Positions 1-10,689 of a stretch of 42,679 nucleotides of DNA are shown piece by piece (position 1 is the first letter of the stretch; every line of letters starts with the position of its first letter). Both the position numbers and the translations under genes were made by a program. The notes beneath the pieces were generated by a model. The model was given only the letters and a program-made list of their open reading frames with translations. It was not told the DNA's origin and did no database searches. Source of the stretch: an uncultured Eubacteriales bacterium (lineage in GTDB: Bacteria; Bacillota; Clostridia; Christensenellales; Aristaeellaceae); contig OMZP01000025.1 in the NCBI GenBank assembly GCA_900315585.1, positions 1-42,679 on the forward strand, written 5' to 3'.

Positions 1-55
1 GCTCAGGATGACAGGAATTGCGTCGTTTGTCATCCTGAGCGGAGCGAAGGATCTG
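1..55. repeat. GTCATCCTGAGC-type dispersed repeat with hairpin
   Basis: Positions 1-13 (GCTCAGGATGACA) and 28-40 are perfect inverted repeats. The right arm continues as a unit reading GTCATCCTGAGCGGAGCGAA then GGATCT (about 29-54). A degenerate copy on the opposite strand lies at about 9205-9232. The small open frame across this stretch (8-190) has no family resemblance and is best read as repeat sequence. The rest of 56-171 shows no gene or clear signal. Confidence 0.6.
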
Positions 56-171
56 TACGTTGCGTTGTCCTGCGGCATTGAAGGTAGTGTTCTGCCATAT
101 ATTTCCATGCATCCCACAAGTTTCCGTGAAGAGCCAATTAAGCACGGGCCAAAACGCTCTGTCCGCATCGG

Positions 172-320
172 CATGAAAGGGGCTGTCTAAAAACACATTC
201 GGATGTGGCAATCACCCTCGCAGGGGCGGCATTTATGCCGCTGGACGCGGACGCCATAAATGGCGTCCCTGCGTTGGAAGCTGAATCGCCGATCCGCGTT
301 TTGAGGCAGCCCCTTTCATG
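172..320. repeat. MITE-like inverted-repeat element, copy 1 (GGGGCTGTCT family)
   Basis: The ends are near-perfect inverted repeats: CATGAAAGGGGCTGTCT at the left and the complement of CATGAAAGGGGCTGCCT at the right. Inside are two nested palindromes, GCGGCATTTATGCCGC (226-241) and GACGCCATAAATGGCGTC (250-267). A copy with the same architecture sits at 38132-38280, and the bare terminal repeat appears at 2640-2681. There is no coding capacity, so this is a non-autonomous element. The remaining bases to 414 hold only an AT-rich hairpin (390-408) just downstream of tex. Confidence 0.7.
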
Positions 321-389
321 TTTAAATAGTATTATACCATGATTGTCGGCGTGCTGCGCAACTCGCTTCGCTCCCTTGCCCGCCGACCC

Positions 390-408
390 GGAAAAACTCT
401 GTTTTTCC
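390..408 (-). terminator. possible weak terminator of tex
   Basis: GGAAAAAC-TCT-GTTTTTCC forms an 8-bp perfect stem with a 3-base loop, six bases beyond the tex stop codon. The stem is A/T-rich and no clear U-tract follows, so it may be an mRNA 3' end or no terminator at all. Confidence 0.3.
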
Positions 409-414
409 TAATCA

Positions 415-2568
<2,154 letters not shown>

Positions 2569-2606
2569 GGTCGTCACCTTCTCATGGATGAATACTCAGT
2601 TCATCC

Positions 2607-2636
2607 ATTATACCCCGAACGGGCCGGGAATGTCAA
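2607..2636 (-). promoter_or_regulatory. tex promoter
   Basis: On the minus strand TTGACA (2631-2636) is followed after 18 bp by TATAAT (2607-2612). It lies about 40 bases upstream of the tex start codon, giving a short leader. Confidence 0.75.
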
Positions 2637-2639
2637 ACG

Positions 2640-2681
2640 AAGGGGCTGTCTCAAAACATATGTTTTAAGACAGCCCCTTCG
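2640..2681. repeat. GGGGCTGTCT palindrome, solo hairpin
   Basis: AGGGGCTGTCTCAAAACAT is followed directly by its complement with one mismatch, giving a nearly 40-bp palindrome. It carries the same ends as the elements at 172-320 and 38132-38280 but no interior. Placed between the end of the sugar operon and the tex promoter, it could act as the operon's transcription terminator, although only a TTCGTTT tail follows it on the minus strand. Confidence 0.65.
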
Positions 2682-2698
2682 CTCATGGATGTCCCCGC

Positions 2699-3130
2699 CT
2701 ATTTCACGACGCCCTTCTGGAGGATGATGTTGGCGTAGAGCGCGCTCTCCCCCGTGGCGACGATGGCATAGGCCTTCTTCGCGGTCTCATAAAACTGGAA
2801 CCGCTCGATGTGGCCGACCTTCGTGCCGGGCTCGTGCTTTTCGATGATGGCCGCGTACTCGTCCCAGATGGGCGTCTCCACCGGGTCGCCGGGCATGACC
2901 TCCATCAGGGAGACGGGCGCCTCCACATAGGGGTCCAGCGGAAACAGCTGCAAGATCGCGTCCAGCACCTCCGGCACGCCGTGGCCGTCCAGGCGCACCA
3001 GCTGGCTGTCCCTGGCCAGGGAGGCGGCCGGGAAGTTGCCGTCGCCGAGGACGATGGTGTCCCCGTGGCCCATCTCCATCAAAATCTTGAGCAGCTCCGG
3101 GCTCAGAATGCTCGGGATTCCCTTCAGCAT
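2699..3130 (-). CDS. fucU: RbsD/FucU family sugar mutarotase, FucU-like
   Basis: FucU proteins catalyse interconversion of sugar anomers (L-fucose in characterised members) in the cytoplasm. The 143-residue length fits. Family features are the N-terminal MLKGIPSILSPELLKIL with MGHGD, the LGDGNFPA segment, and the C-terminal FYETAKKAYAIVATGE then YANIILQKGV. It is the last gene of the leftward sugar operon, 24 bases after the aldo/keto reductase, with AAAGGA as ribosome binding site. No fucose isomerase, kinase or aldolase is nearby, so the substrate may be another sugar released by the GH31 enzyme. Confidence 0.88.
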   Translation of the reverse strand: MLKGIPSILSPELLKILMEMGHGDTIVLGDGNFPAASLARDSQLVRLDGHGVPEVLDAILQLFPLDPYVEAPVSLMEVMPGDPVETPIWDEYAAIIEKHEPGTKVGHIERFQFYETAKKAYAIVATGESALYANIILQKGVVK

Positions 3131-3154
3131 AATCGCTTCATCCTTTCTTGCCGG

Positions 3155-4156
3155 TCAGCGGCCGCCGCCCACGATGACGCCGTCCTCGTCCCAGAGGTCG
3201 TGCCAGTCGTTGGCGCCGGGCCAGAGGAACACCTGGCCCTTTACCAGGCGGTTGCCCCGCTCCAGGGTGGCGATGGTGGCCATCTCCTCCTCCGTCAGCT
3301 TCTCCGTCACGGCAGCGCGAAGGTTCGCCTCGTAGTTGTGCACGGAGAACGGGATGGGCAGCTGGCCCCGCTGGATGGCCCACTTCAGGCAGATGATGGC
3401 CGGATGGCAGTTGTGGGCCTTGGCGATGGCCTTCAGCTCCGGCATCTCCATGTCGGCGATGTCCTCCGGCAGAATGTCCCGCTCCGGGCGGCGGGGCGAG
3501 CCCAGGGGCATGTAGCCGATGGGCAGGATGTCCTTGGCCACCAGGTAGTCGAACAGCTCCTGCTGCTGGAAGCAGGGGTGCAGCTCCGATTCGCAGGCCG
3601 CGGGCTTGATGTGCAGCTTGTTCAGCACCGCCTCCAGCTTCGGGATGGTCATGTTGCTGACGCCGATGTGCCGCACCAGGCCCATGTGCACCAGGGACTC
3701 GATCTGGCGATAGGTGTCCACGAATTCCTTGGCGGAGAAGGGCCTGGAATCCGGGTTGCGGGAATCCACGTCGCAGAAGGGGGCGTGGTAGTTCGGGAAG
3801 GGCCAGTGGATGAACAGCATGTCCAGATAGTCGCATTGCAGATCCGCGATGGTCCTGCGGCAGGACTCCGCCACGTTCCGGTGCATGTCGTTCCACACCT
3901 TGGACATGATGAACACGTCCTCGCGCTTCACCACGCCCTCGTCGAAGGCCGCCTTGAACACCTGGCCGATCTGCGCCTCGTTGCCATAGCAGGCGGCGCA
4001 ATCAAAGAGGCGATAGCCCGCGCGCAGGCCGCCGTCCACCGCCCGGGCCACCTCCTCCGGCGACACGCGGTCGGAACCGAAGGTGCCCATGCCGATGCAG
4101 GGAATGCTGCCGCCCCGGTTCAATTTGAAGGACGGCACGGTTTTGGGATCGATCAT
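3155..4156 (-). CDS. aldo/keto reductase
   Basis: This is an NAD(P)H-dependent oxidoreductase of the AKR superfamily, a cytoplasmic TIM barrel reducing sugar aldehydes or ketones. The product is about 333 residues. The catalytic Asp/Tyr segment is FDCAACYGNE, the lysine lies in VFIMSKVW and the histidine in DMLFIHWP; VRHIGVSNM is also typical. The ATG at 4156 is preceded by GGAGGG at 7 bases; a longer in-frame extension to 4237 lacks family similarity. It sits between the zinc dehydrogenase and the mutarotase in the sugar operon, so it probably acts on the sugar released there. The exact substrate cannot be read from sequence. Confidence 0.9.
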   Translation of the reverse strand: MIDPKTVPSFKLNRGGSIPCIGMGTFGSDRVSPEEVARAVDGGLRAGYRLFDCAACYGNEAQIGQVFKAAFDEGVVKREDVFIMSKVWNDMHRNVAESCRRTIADLQCDYLDMLFIHWPFPNYHAPFCDVDSRNPDSRPFSAKEFVDTYRQIESLVHMGLVRHIGVSNMTIPKLEAVLNKLHIKPAACESELHPCFQQQELFDYLVAKDILPIGYMPLGSPRRPERDILPEDIADMEMPELKAIAKAHNCHPAIICLKWAIQRGQLPIPFSVHNYEANLRAAVTEKLTEEEMATIATLERGNRLVKGQVFLWPGANDWHDLWDEDGVIVGGGR

Positions 4157-4203
4157 CGTTTTTCCCTCCGATGGGTTGTCGAATATTGAAAATGCGGGTG
4201 TTT

Positions 4204-5265
4204 TCAGTCGGGGTACACGATCGCCACCTTGCCGCACTTGCCGGAGGCCATCAGGCGATAGGCCTCGGCCACGTCCTTCAGCTCAAAGCGGTGGGTGATC
4301 AGCTTGTCGGGATGGATGCCCCAGCGCACCAGGTGCTCCACCAGCTCCTCCATGCGCCACAGGGACGTGACCCAGGAGCCGTAGATGCTCTTCTGGCCGT
4401 GCATGATGTCCGGGGAGGGGTTGAAGGTCACGTCGTTGCCCTCGCCCACCATGGCCATCTTGCCCCACTCCCGGGTGCAGCGGATCGCCATGGCCCGGGC
4501 GGAGTTGTTGGCGGAGCAGTCGATGGCCCGCTCGCAGCCGTAGCCCTGGGTGACCTCCATGATCTTCTTCTCGCATTCCTCCACGTTTGAGGAATTGAAC
4601 ACGTAGTCCGCCAGGCCCAGGTCCACGGCCAGCTTCATGCGCTCCTCGTTGATGTCGCAGCCGATGGTGGTGTCGCAGCCCATGGCCTTGGCCAGCATCA
4701 GCGTCGCCAGGCCCACCGGGCCCAGGCCCGTGACCAGCACCCGGTCGTTGCCGGACACGCCGATCTTCATCAGCGCCTCGTAGCAGGTGCCAAAGCCGCA
4801 GGCCACCTGCGCGCCGTCCTCATAGGTCAGCTCGTCGGGCAGGGCGATCAGGTCCTTCTCGTCGCAGAGCATGTAGGGGGCCATGCCGCCGTTGCGCTGC
4901 CAGCCGTAGGCGGCGCGGTAGGGGCTCTTGCAGGAGATGTAGTAGCCCCGGCGACAGTCGTAGCACACGCCGCAGCCGGAGATGTGGTAGACGATCACCC
5001 GGTCGCCCTTCTTGAATCGCTTCAGGCCCTCGCCCTCCTCCACGATGATGCCGCAGGGCTCGTGGCCCGCAATCATGCCGGGCTGGTAGCCCTCCGGGCC
5101 CTTGCCCACGTGGGCGCGGTAGATGCAGCGGATGTCGCTGCCGCAGATGGTGGAGGCCTTGGTCTTCACCACGACCTGGCCGTGGCCCGGCTTGGGCATG
5201 TCAAACTCCTTGAGCTCAACGGTGCTGTTGCCCGGCAGAATCGCGCCGAGAATCTTCTTGTCCAT
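4204..5265 (-). CDS. zinc-dependent medium-chain alcohol/polyol dehydrogenase
   Basis: This is a member of the MDR superfamily that oxidises a sugar or polyol hydroxyl with NAD(P). The 353-residue protein shows the catalytic zinc ligands (CGSD around residue 41, GHEPCG), the structural zinc cysteines (CGVCYDCRRGYYISC) and a Rossmann motif (VTGLGPVGLATLMLA). It resembles threonine 3-dehydrogenase, sorbitol dehydrogenase and RspB-like enzymes without matching one clearly. GGAGGT precedes the ATG at a good distance, and the gene starts 13 bases after the GH31 gene, so the two are co-transcribed. The context points to carbohydrate rather than amino-acid metabolism. Confidence 0.9.
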   Translation of the reverse strand: MDKKILGAILPGNSTVELKEFDMPKPGHGQVVVKTKASTICGSDIRCIYRAHVGKGPEGYQPGMIAGHEPCGIIVEEGEGLKRFKKGDRVIVYHISGCGVCYDCRRGYYISCKSPYRAAYGWQRNGGMAPYMLCDEKDLIALPDELTYEDGAQVACGFGTCYEALMKIGVSGNDRVLVTGLGPVGLATLMLAKAMGCDTTIGCDINEERMKLAVDLGLADYVFNSSNVEECEKKIMEVTQGYGCERAIDCSANNSARAMAIRCTREWGKMAMVGEGNDVTFNPSPDIMHGQKSIYGSWVTSLWRMEELVEHLVRWGIHPDKLITHRFELKDVAEAYRLMASGKCGKVAIVYPD

Positions 5266-5278
5266 GGGGTGTACCTCC

Positions 5279-7459
5279 TCAAATTGAATTGCTGAACTTG
5301 ACTTGTATTGCCTCCCCGCGGTAGTGGGCGCGGGTCGTATCCTGACTTCCGTCTCTGCGGATATGGCGGACGGTGAGCGGCCAGTCCACGGCCATGCCGC
5401 CCTCAGCCGCGCCGAGGGTCAATGTGCCCGCCGCGTCCTCATAGCGCATCGGCACGCAGGCGTGCTGCCCTTCCGCGAAGGCCGGGCCGTCGCCCGGATC
5501 GTCGTAGAGGGTGAACGCGCCGTCATCCCCCTCGAACACCCACAGCTCCTTCACCGTGGCCCCGTCGGCGCTCTTCGCGCCCTCCGCCATCGGCAGGATG
5601 GAGCCCGCCCGGACGAACACCGGGAAGCGGTCAAGGGGCGTGTCGATCTTGACCGTCCGGCCGCCTTCGATATATTCCCTCGTAAACAGATTATACCATC
5701 CAGCCTCCGGCAGCACAATCCCAGTCGTTTCCCCGCCCCTGCTCAACGGTTGTGTCACCGGCTTCACCAGCAGCGCGTCGCCCAGCAGGTACTGGTCGGA
5801 AAGGCCGTGCAGCGCCGCCTCCCCCGGAAAGGCCAGCAGCATAGCCCGGAGCATCGGCAAGCCCTCCCGGCAGCTCTGGGCCGCGGTGGCATAGAGATAG
5901 GGCATCAGCCTATAGCGCCAGTCGATCATGTCCCGGATGGCCGCGTATTCCCCGCTCCCCTCGCCGCCGAAACGCCAGGGCTCCCGGGGCGTGTCGGTGC
6001 CGTGGGAGCGGAACACCGGCAGCATCGCACCGAACTGGAACCAGCGCACGTACAGCTCCCGGTAGCCGGGATCGTCCACGCCGTCCGGGTAGTCGCCCCG
6101 CCAGAACCAGGGCTCCTTCCGGCCCACGAAAAACGCGCCGATGTCCAGCGTCCACCAGCAAAGCCCGCTCAGGGATGCCTTGATGCCCTCGGCGACCTGC
6201 TTTTTCAGCACCTCCCACCGGGCGGCCACGTCGCCGGACCAGAGGATCGCGCCCAGGCTGCTGGAGTCGATGCCGCCGCTTCGGGAGAGCAGCACGAGCC
6301 GCTTGTCGGGATAGTCCCGCCTCCAGTGTTCGGCCAGGCCGCGCAGATGATGCGCGCCATAGTCGTTCATGGTCGCCGGGTCCATGCGCAGGGCGCTGGC
6401 CTCGGTGATGAGCCGCATCCGCTCGTCCGCGTCCCGCTTCTCCTCCCCGCACCAGTCCGGGTCGGTGATGGGCTCGCAGCTGTCGCACCACAAAGCGTCC
6501 GCGCCGCCGTCCATCCAAGTCCGACGGCACTGGTCCCAGTACATGTCCCGCGCCTCGCCGTTGAAGGCGTCGTAGATCTGGCTGCCGGGCAGGAACAGGC
6601 CCGCGGCCTCGAACTCGTCGCAGTCCCGCCCTTTGCCGCAGTTGGGCCAGACGGACACCATGAAATGGGTATCCATCCCATGCAGGGCGTCGGTGAGGGC
6701 CTTCACATCTGGGAAGCGGGACGGATCCGGGGTCTTGTCGCCCCAGCAGCCCTCGTTCCAGCTCATCCAGTCCAGCACGATGCAGTCCAGGCCCAGGCCC
6801 CGCCGCCGGAACTCCCGGGTCACGTCCAGAAGCTCGTCGGCGCAGGTGTACCGCTCCTTGGACTGGATGTAGCCGTAGGCCCACTTGGGCAGCAGCGCGG
6901 GTTTGCCCGTCAGTCCGGACAGCTTCTTCAACACCTCCGCGCAATCTCTTCCGCGGATCACCACATAGGAGATGGCGTCCGCAGCGTCCAGCAGGAAGGT
7001 GAAGCCGTCGCCAGCGCCCCGGTAGCGCATGGCGCAGCCCGCCTCAATCAACAGTCCCCATCCGGCGCTGGACAGCAGGAACGGTATGGCGATCTTCATA
7101 TTGTGCTGGTAGAGGCGCTCCTCCCCCCGGGCGTAGTCGAACGCGCCGTCCTCGTGCTGGCCCAGGCCGGTGAGCACCGACCCCTCCGGGCAGGCAAAGG
7201 TCAGCGCGGCGGAGTGGCTCATGCGGATGAATTCCCGCTCCCCCTCGTCGAACACCACCACCTCACCGTTGGCTGTGCGCTTTACCGCGCCGCCCGCATG
7301 GCCCTTCAAACGATAGACGGGCCGCTCCTCGCAGGCAAAGCCCACCTGCCGCAGGTATTCGCCGGTTTCGTCCACGAACGGGATGGGCGCAAAGCCCGCC
7401 GCCTCGTCCACGGCCAGCTTCACCCGAACGATGCCCTTTGAAAGCTCGATCCTCTGCAT
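5279..7459 (-). CDS. GH31 family alpha-glycosidase, alpha-xylosidase-like
   Basis: The enzyme hydrolyses a terminal alpha-linked sugar with retention of configuration. The 726-residue product has an N-terminal beta-sandwich, the catalytic barrel entered at LPKWAYGYIQSKERY, the family nucleophile in ADALWCDSCEP and the likely acid/base Asp in LWSGDVAARW. A C-terminal beta domain follows (GDALLVKPVT). No signal peptide is visible, so it acts on imported oligosaccharide. The context of YicI-like alpha-xylosidases fits best, but alpha-glucosidase or another GH31 activity is possible. It follows the second permease by 16 bases with AAGGAG before the ATG. Confidence 0.92.
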   Translation of the reverse strand: MQRIELSKGIVRVKLAVDEAAGFAPIPFVDETGEYLRQVGFACEERPVYRLKGHAGGAVKRTANGEVVVFDEGEREFIRMSHSAALTFACPEGSVLTGLGQHEDGAFDYARGEERLYQHNMKIAIPFLLSSAGWGLLIEAGCAMRYRGAGDGFTFLLDAADAISYVVIRGRDCAEVLKKLSGLTGKPALLPKWAYGYIQSKERYTCADELLDVTREFRRRGLGLDCIVLDWMSWNEGCWGDKTPDPSRFPDVKALTDALHGMDTHFMVSVWPNCGKGRDCDEFEAAGLFLPGSQIYDAFNGEARDMYWDQCRRTWMDGGADALWCDSCEPITDPDWCGEEKRDADERMRLITEASALRMDPATMNDYGAHHLRGLAEHWRRDYPDKRLVLLSRSGGIDSSSLGAILWSGDVAARWEVLKKQVAEGIKASLSGLCWWTLDIGAFFVGRKEPWFWRGDYPDGVDDPGYRELYVRWFQFGAMLPVFRSHGTDTPREPWRFGGEGSGEYAAIRDMIDWRYRLMPYLYATAAQSCREGLPMLRAMLLAFPGEAALHGLSDQYLLGDALLVKPVTQPLSRGGETTGIVLPEAGWYNLFTREYIEGGRTVKIDTPLDRFPVFVRAGSILPMAEGAKSADGATVKELWVFEGDDGAFTLYDDPGDGPAFAEGQHACVPMRYEDAAGTLTLGAAEGGMAVDWPLTVRHIRRDGSQDTTRAHYRGEAIQVKFSNSI

Positions 7460-7475
7460 AGGCGCTCCTTCCCCG

Positions 7476-8312
7476 TCAGCCCTTGATGGCGCCGGCGGTC
7501 ATGCCCGCCACGATGTACTTCTGGCCCAGCAGGTACACCAGGATGACCGGCGCGCTGGTGAGCACGATGTCGGCGCAGACCAGGTTCCAGTCCTTGAAGT
7601 ACATGCCGAAGAAGTTGTACACCGCCAACGTCATGGGCCACTTGTTGGAATTGCCCAGGAAGTACAGCGGCATCACGAACTCGTTCCAGGTGTTCAGGAA
7701 CGTGAGCACCATCACCGTCACCAGCACCGGCTTCAAAAGCGGCAGCACCACCCGGACGAACAGGCCCAGGGGCGTGGCGCCGTCGATGATGGCGGCCTCG
7801 TCGATCTCCTGGGGGATCTTGCTGACGAAGCTGTGGATCAAAAACACGTTGAAGGGCACCTGGGTGGCCGTGTAGAGCAGCACGATGCCGGTGCGGGTGT
7901 TCATCAGCCGCACGAACTGCATCACCTTCATCAGCGTCACAAAGTTGATGGGCATGGCGATGCCCAGCACGATGAACAGATACAGGAACCGATGCAGCTT
8001 CCGGGCGTTGCGGCTCATCACGTAGGCCGCCATGGAGGACACCAGCGTGCACAGCACCACGCTGCCCACGGAGTAGATCAGGCTGTTCAGGAACGTGGTG
8101 CCCAGCTTGCCCTTTTCGATGACCACGGAGTAGTTGCTCCACTGGGGATTGGCCGTGAGCGCCAGGTTCATGTCGCTGGCGGCCACGCTGTCCTTGAAGC
8201 TGTTCACCAGGATCAGCAGAAGGGGCGTGATCAGGATCAGCGAGAGCACCCAGGCCAGCGCGTTCACGCCGAGGGTTTGCAGCTTCCTGCGGTTCTTCAT
8301 CCGGCTGTTCAT
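7476..8312 (-). CDS. carbohydrate ABC transporter permease, MalG type
   Basis: This is an inner-membrane subunit of a CUT1-type sugar importer. The roughly 278-residue protein has six predicted hydrophobic segments starting with WVLSLILITPLLLILVNSF. The EAA loop that docks on the ATPase is recognisable as EIDEAAIIDGATPLGLFVRV. The start at 8312 overlaps the upstream permease stop as ATGA, indicating translational coupling; a longer frame reaching 8696 is an out-of-frame shadow of that permease. No ATPase gene is present, so a shared MsiK/UgpC-like ATPase elsewhere is expected. Confidence 0.93.
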   Translation of the reverse strand: MNSRMKNRRKLQTLGVNALAWVLSLILITPLLLILVNSFKDSVAASDMNLALTANPQWSNYSVVIEKGKLGTTFLNSLIYSVGSVVLCTLVSSMAAYVMSRNARKLHRFLYLFIVLGIAMPINFVTLMKVMQFVRLMNTRTGIVLLYTATQVPFNVFLIHSFVSKIPQEIDEAAIIDGATPLGLFVRVVLPLLKPVLVTVMVLTFLNTWNEFVMPLYFLGNSNKWPMTLAVYNFFGMYFKDWNLVCADIVLTSAPVILVYLLGQKYIVAGMTAGAIKG

Positions 8313-9187
8313 GCCTCCTGCCCCCCTCCGTTGACCATGTGCTTGATCATAAAGTAGCCCACGACGAGCATCACCACGGTCATGATGGACGAAAGCGTGG
8401 TGCCCACGGCGTAGCGCCCGAGGCCGAACTCCTTGTACACGCCGGTGTAGAGCACCTCGGTGGCGTAGCCGGGGCCGCCGTTGGTGAGGGCGTAGACCGT
8501 GTCGAACACCTTCAGGCCGTAGATCACGTTCAGAACCGTCGTCACCGTCAGCGTGGGCATCAAAAGCGGCAGCGTGATGTGCCGGAAGCACTGCCAGGCG
8601 CTTCCGCCGTCGATCTGGGCCGCCTCGTAGTAGGTGGGCGCGATGGACATGATGCCGGCGATCAATATCGTCATGATGTAGCCCATGCCCTTCCACACGT
8701 CCACCGCCATCACGGAGTTGAAGGCGATCTTCGAGTCGGTGAGCCAGTTCATCGCCAGGGCGTCCAGGCCCACGGCCCGAAGGGCGGTGTTCAAAAGGCC
8801 GATCTTCGGGTTCAGCACGGACTTGAAGATCATGCCCACGATCAGCGCCGACAGCACGCAGGGCAGATACATCACCGCCCGGTGGAAGTTCAAAAGCTTC
8901 ACCTTCTTCGTCAGCAGCACCGCCAGCGCCAGCCCGATCACGTTCTTCGCCAGGGTGGTGACGACGGTGAACAGGAAGGTGTTCCCCAGGATGCGGGTGT
9001 AGTTGTAGTCCGTGGAGAATACGGTGGCGAAGTTCTGCCAGCCCACGAAGTGGATCTCCTGGGAGTACACCGACCAGTCCGTGAAGGAATAGGCGATGCC
9101 CATCACCGACGGCAGCACGTACAGCACCGCGTACAAGAGCAGCGCCCCGAAGATGAACCAGGTGGGATACATTCGGTTCTTGTTCAT
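8309..9187 (-). CDS. carbohydrate ABC transporter permease, MalF/UgpA type
   Basis: This is the partner membrane subunit of the same CUT1 importer, about 292 residues. It opens with WFIFGALLLYAVLYVLPSV and has the EAA motif YYEAAQIDGGSAWQCFRHITLP. I chose the ATG at 9187 because GGAGG lies 6 bases upstream; the extension to 9241 translates a dispersed repeat (VILSESEE). It is separated from the substrate-binding protein gene by 158 bases that carry a terminator-like hairpin, which would lower its expression relative to the binding protein. Confidence 0.93.
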   Translation of the reverse strand: MNKNRMYPTWFIFGALLLYAVLYVLPSVMGIAYSFTDWSVYSQEIHFVGWQNFATVFSTDYNYTRILGNTFLFTVVTTLAKNVIGLALAVLLTKKVKLLNFHRAVMYLPCVLSALIVGMIFKSVLNPKIGLLNTALRAVGLDALAMNWLTDSKIAFNSVMAVDVWKGMGYIMTILIAGIMSIAPTYYEAAQIDGGSAWQCFRHITLPLLMPTLTVTTVLNVIYGLKVFDTVYALTNGGPGYATEVLYTGVYKEFGLGRYAVGTTLSSIMTVVMLVVGYFMIKHMVNGGGQEA

Positions 9188-9204
9188 GGCAGCCTCCAAG
9201 TGTG

Positions 9205-9232
9205 CAGATTCTTCGCTTTCGCTTAGAATGAC
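9205..9232 (-). repeat. degenerate copy of the GTCATCCTGAGC repeat
   Basis: On the minus strand this reads GTCATTCTAAGCGAAAGCGA then AGAATCT, matching the unit at about 29-54 with a few substitutions. It lies just upstream of the permease ribosome binding site inside the sugar operon, so it is transcribed. Confidence 0.55.
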
Positions 9233-9273
9233 GCGGGCCAAACCCTTGTCACTCCATGAGGGCGAAGAGCCTC

Positions 9274-9311
9274 AAAAGCGGAGGGAACCGCGGATTGGCG
9301 GTCCCCTCCGC
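9274..9311 (-). terminator. intra-operon terminator/attenuating hairpin
   Basis: On the minus strand GCGGAGGGGACCGC pairs with GCGGTTCCCTCCGC over 14 bp (one G-U) around a 6-base loop, followed by TTTT. It sits between the binding-protein stop and the first permease. Partial termination here would give the usual excess of binding protein over membrane subunits. Confidence 0.7.
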
Positions 9312-9345
9312 AAAGCGTCAGGTCATGGATTCAGGGCGTCGTCCG

Positions 9346-10614
9346 TCAGTTCCAGGCGGGGTCCTGGGCCGCGGCGGCCTGGTCGGCACGGTTGCGGTCG
9401 ATGTTCTTCAGCATCTGCTCGCTGGTCTCGTCCCCCAGGATCACGGCGGTCAGCTCCTTGCCGATCTCCATCCACTGGGGATTGACGTACTTCACGCTGG
9501 TCTGGTACACGGTGCCGTGCTCCGGATAGGCGGCGTAGAAGCTGGAGATCTCGTCGGAGTAGGCGTCCTGGGCGGTGGTGAAGGGCAGCGTGTTGAACTT
9601 CGGCACGTTGTCGATCAGATACTGGATGCTCTCGGGCTCGGCGATGAAGGCCAGGTACTGCTTGGCCGCGTCGATGTTGGCGGAGCCGGAGTAGATGAAG
9701 CGGGTGGGGCCCACGGGGTTCATGTTCAGCACCTGGTTGTCGCACAGGGGCATCACGAAGAACCCGATGTCCTCGGCGGGGAAGTCCGGATAGGCGTCAT
9801 GCAGCTCCGTGGGGAAGCCCTGGTTGGCCACGGTCATGGCGCACTCGCCCTCGGCGATGGCCTTGGCGGCGTCGGAGTAGGCGTTGGCCATGTAGTTGTC
9901 GCCCCAGTAGCCCAGGTCCACCATTTCCTTGATCTGGTCCACCAGCTGGAGGGCGGTGGCGCTGTCGGCGAAGCCCATCTCGTTGTTGTTCAGCTTCTCT
10001 GCGGTGCCGGGCTCGGCGTTCTCGATGGCCACGCCCATCTCGCAGAACCACAGCTGATGGTGCCAGCCGTCGGAAACGGCCTCGTAGATCGGGGTCATGC
10101 CGTCGGCCTTGATGGCCTCGCAGACGGCCTTGAACTCCTCGTAGTTGGTGGGCACGGAGAGGCCCAGCCTGTCGAACACCTGCTTGTTGTAGGCGACGGC
10201 CCACACGGCGGACACGTCCTGCACGGGCTGGCCGTAGAGCTTGCCGTCCACGCTGGTCTCGGCGGCGGCCAGGGGATCGACGGTGTCGGCCCAGGCTTCG
10301 CCGCTCAGGTCCACGGCATTCTTCTCCACGTTCAGCTGGGTGACGATGTCGAACTGGCCGGCCTGGGAGCCGAAGATGTCGGCGCACTCGCCGGTGTTCA
10401 GCTTGGTCATCAGCAGGGTCGTGTACTGGTCGGAGGGGATGATCTGGTAGTCCACCTTGATGCCGGTCTGCTCGGTGAACTTCTCGCCCAGCTCCATCTC
10501 GGCGTCCTGCACCCAGTCCTGGCTGGCCATGTAGGTGATGGTCGTCCCCTCGGCCACGGCGGCCGTTCCCAGCAGCATCAGCGCCGCCAGCAAGCAAGCA
10601 AGGATCCTCTTCAT
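9346..10614 (-). CDS. sugar ABC transporter substrate-binding protein
   Basis: This is the extracytoplasmic receptor (family 1, MalE/UgpB-like) of the importer encoded downstream. The product is about 422 residues with a signal peptide (MKRILACLLAALMLLGTAAVA, predicted cut before EG) and the SBP fold opening ITYMASQDW. There is no lipobox cysteine after the hydrophobic core (the only Cys is at residue 7), unusual for a Gram-positive binding protein, so anchoring is unclear. The ATG at 10614 follows AGGAGG at 6 bases. It is the first gene of the leftward operon, divergent from the kinase that probably controls it. Confidence 0.93.
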   Translation of the reverse strand: MKRILACLLAALMLLGTAAVAEGTTITYMASQDWVQDAEMELGEKFTEQTGIKVDYQIIPSDQYTTLLMTKLNTGECADIFGSQAGQFDIVTQLNVEKNAVDLSGEAWADTVDPLAAAETSVDGKLYGQPVQDVSAVWAVAYNKQVFDRLGLSVPTNYEEFKAVCEAIKADGMTPIYEAVSDGWHHQLWFCEMGVAIENAEPGTAEKLNNNEMGFADSATALQLVDQIKEMVDLGYWGDNYMANAYSDAAKAIAEGECAMTVANQGFPTELHDAYPDFPAEDIGFFVMPLCDNQVLNMNPVGPTRFIYSGSANIDAAKQYLAFIAEPESIQYLIDNVPKFNTLPFTTAQDAYSDEISSFYAAYPEHGTVYQTSVKYVNPQWMEIGKELTAVILGDETSEQMLKNIDRNRADQAAAAQDPAWN

Positions 10615-10637
10615 GTTAACTCCTCCTTTTAGTTGTA

Positions 10638-10666
10638 TTGACATTTATTTACCCACCCTGTACAAT
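10638..10666 (+). promoter_or_regulatory. promoter of the sensor kinase operon
   Basis: TTGACA (10638-10643), a 17-bp spacer, then TACAAT (10661-10666). It lies about 120 bases upstream of the kinase ATG and is close to consensus, suggesting constitutive expression of the regulators. Confidence 0.7.
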
Positions 10667-10689
10667 AGAGGTGCATTTGGTATGCTCCT

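Noticed and set aside
7476..8696. long version of the MalG-type permease starting at 8696
   Set aside because: The first 128 residues are a different frame of the upstream permease gene; the ATGA overlap at 8309-8312 marks the real start.
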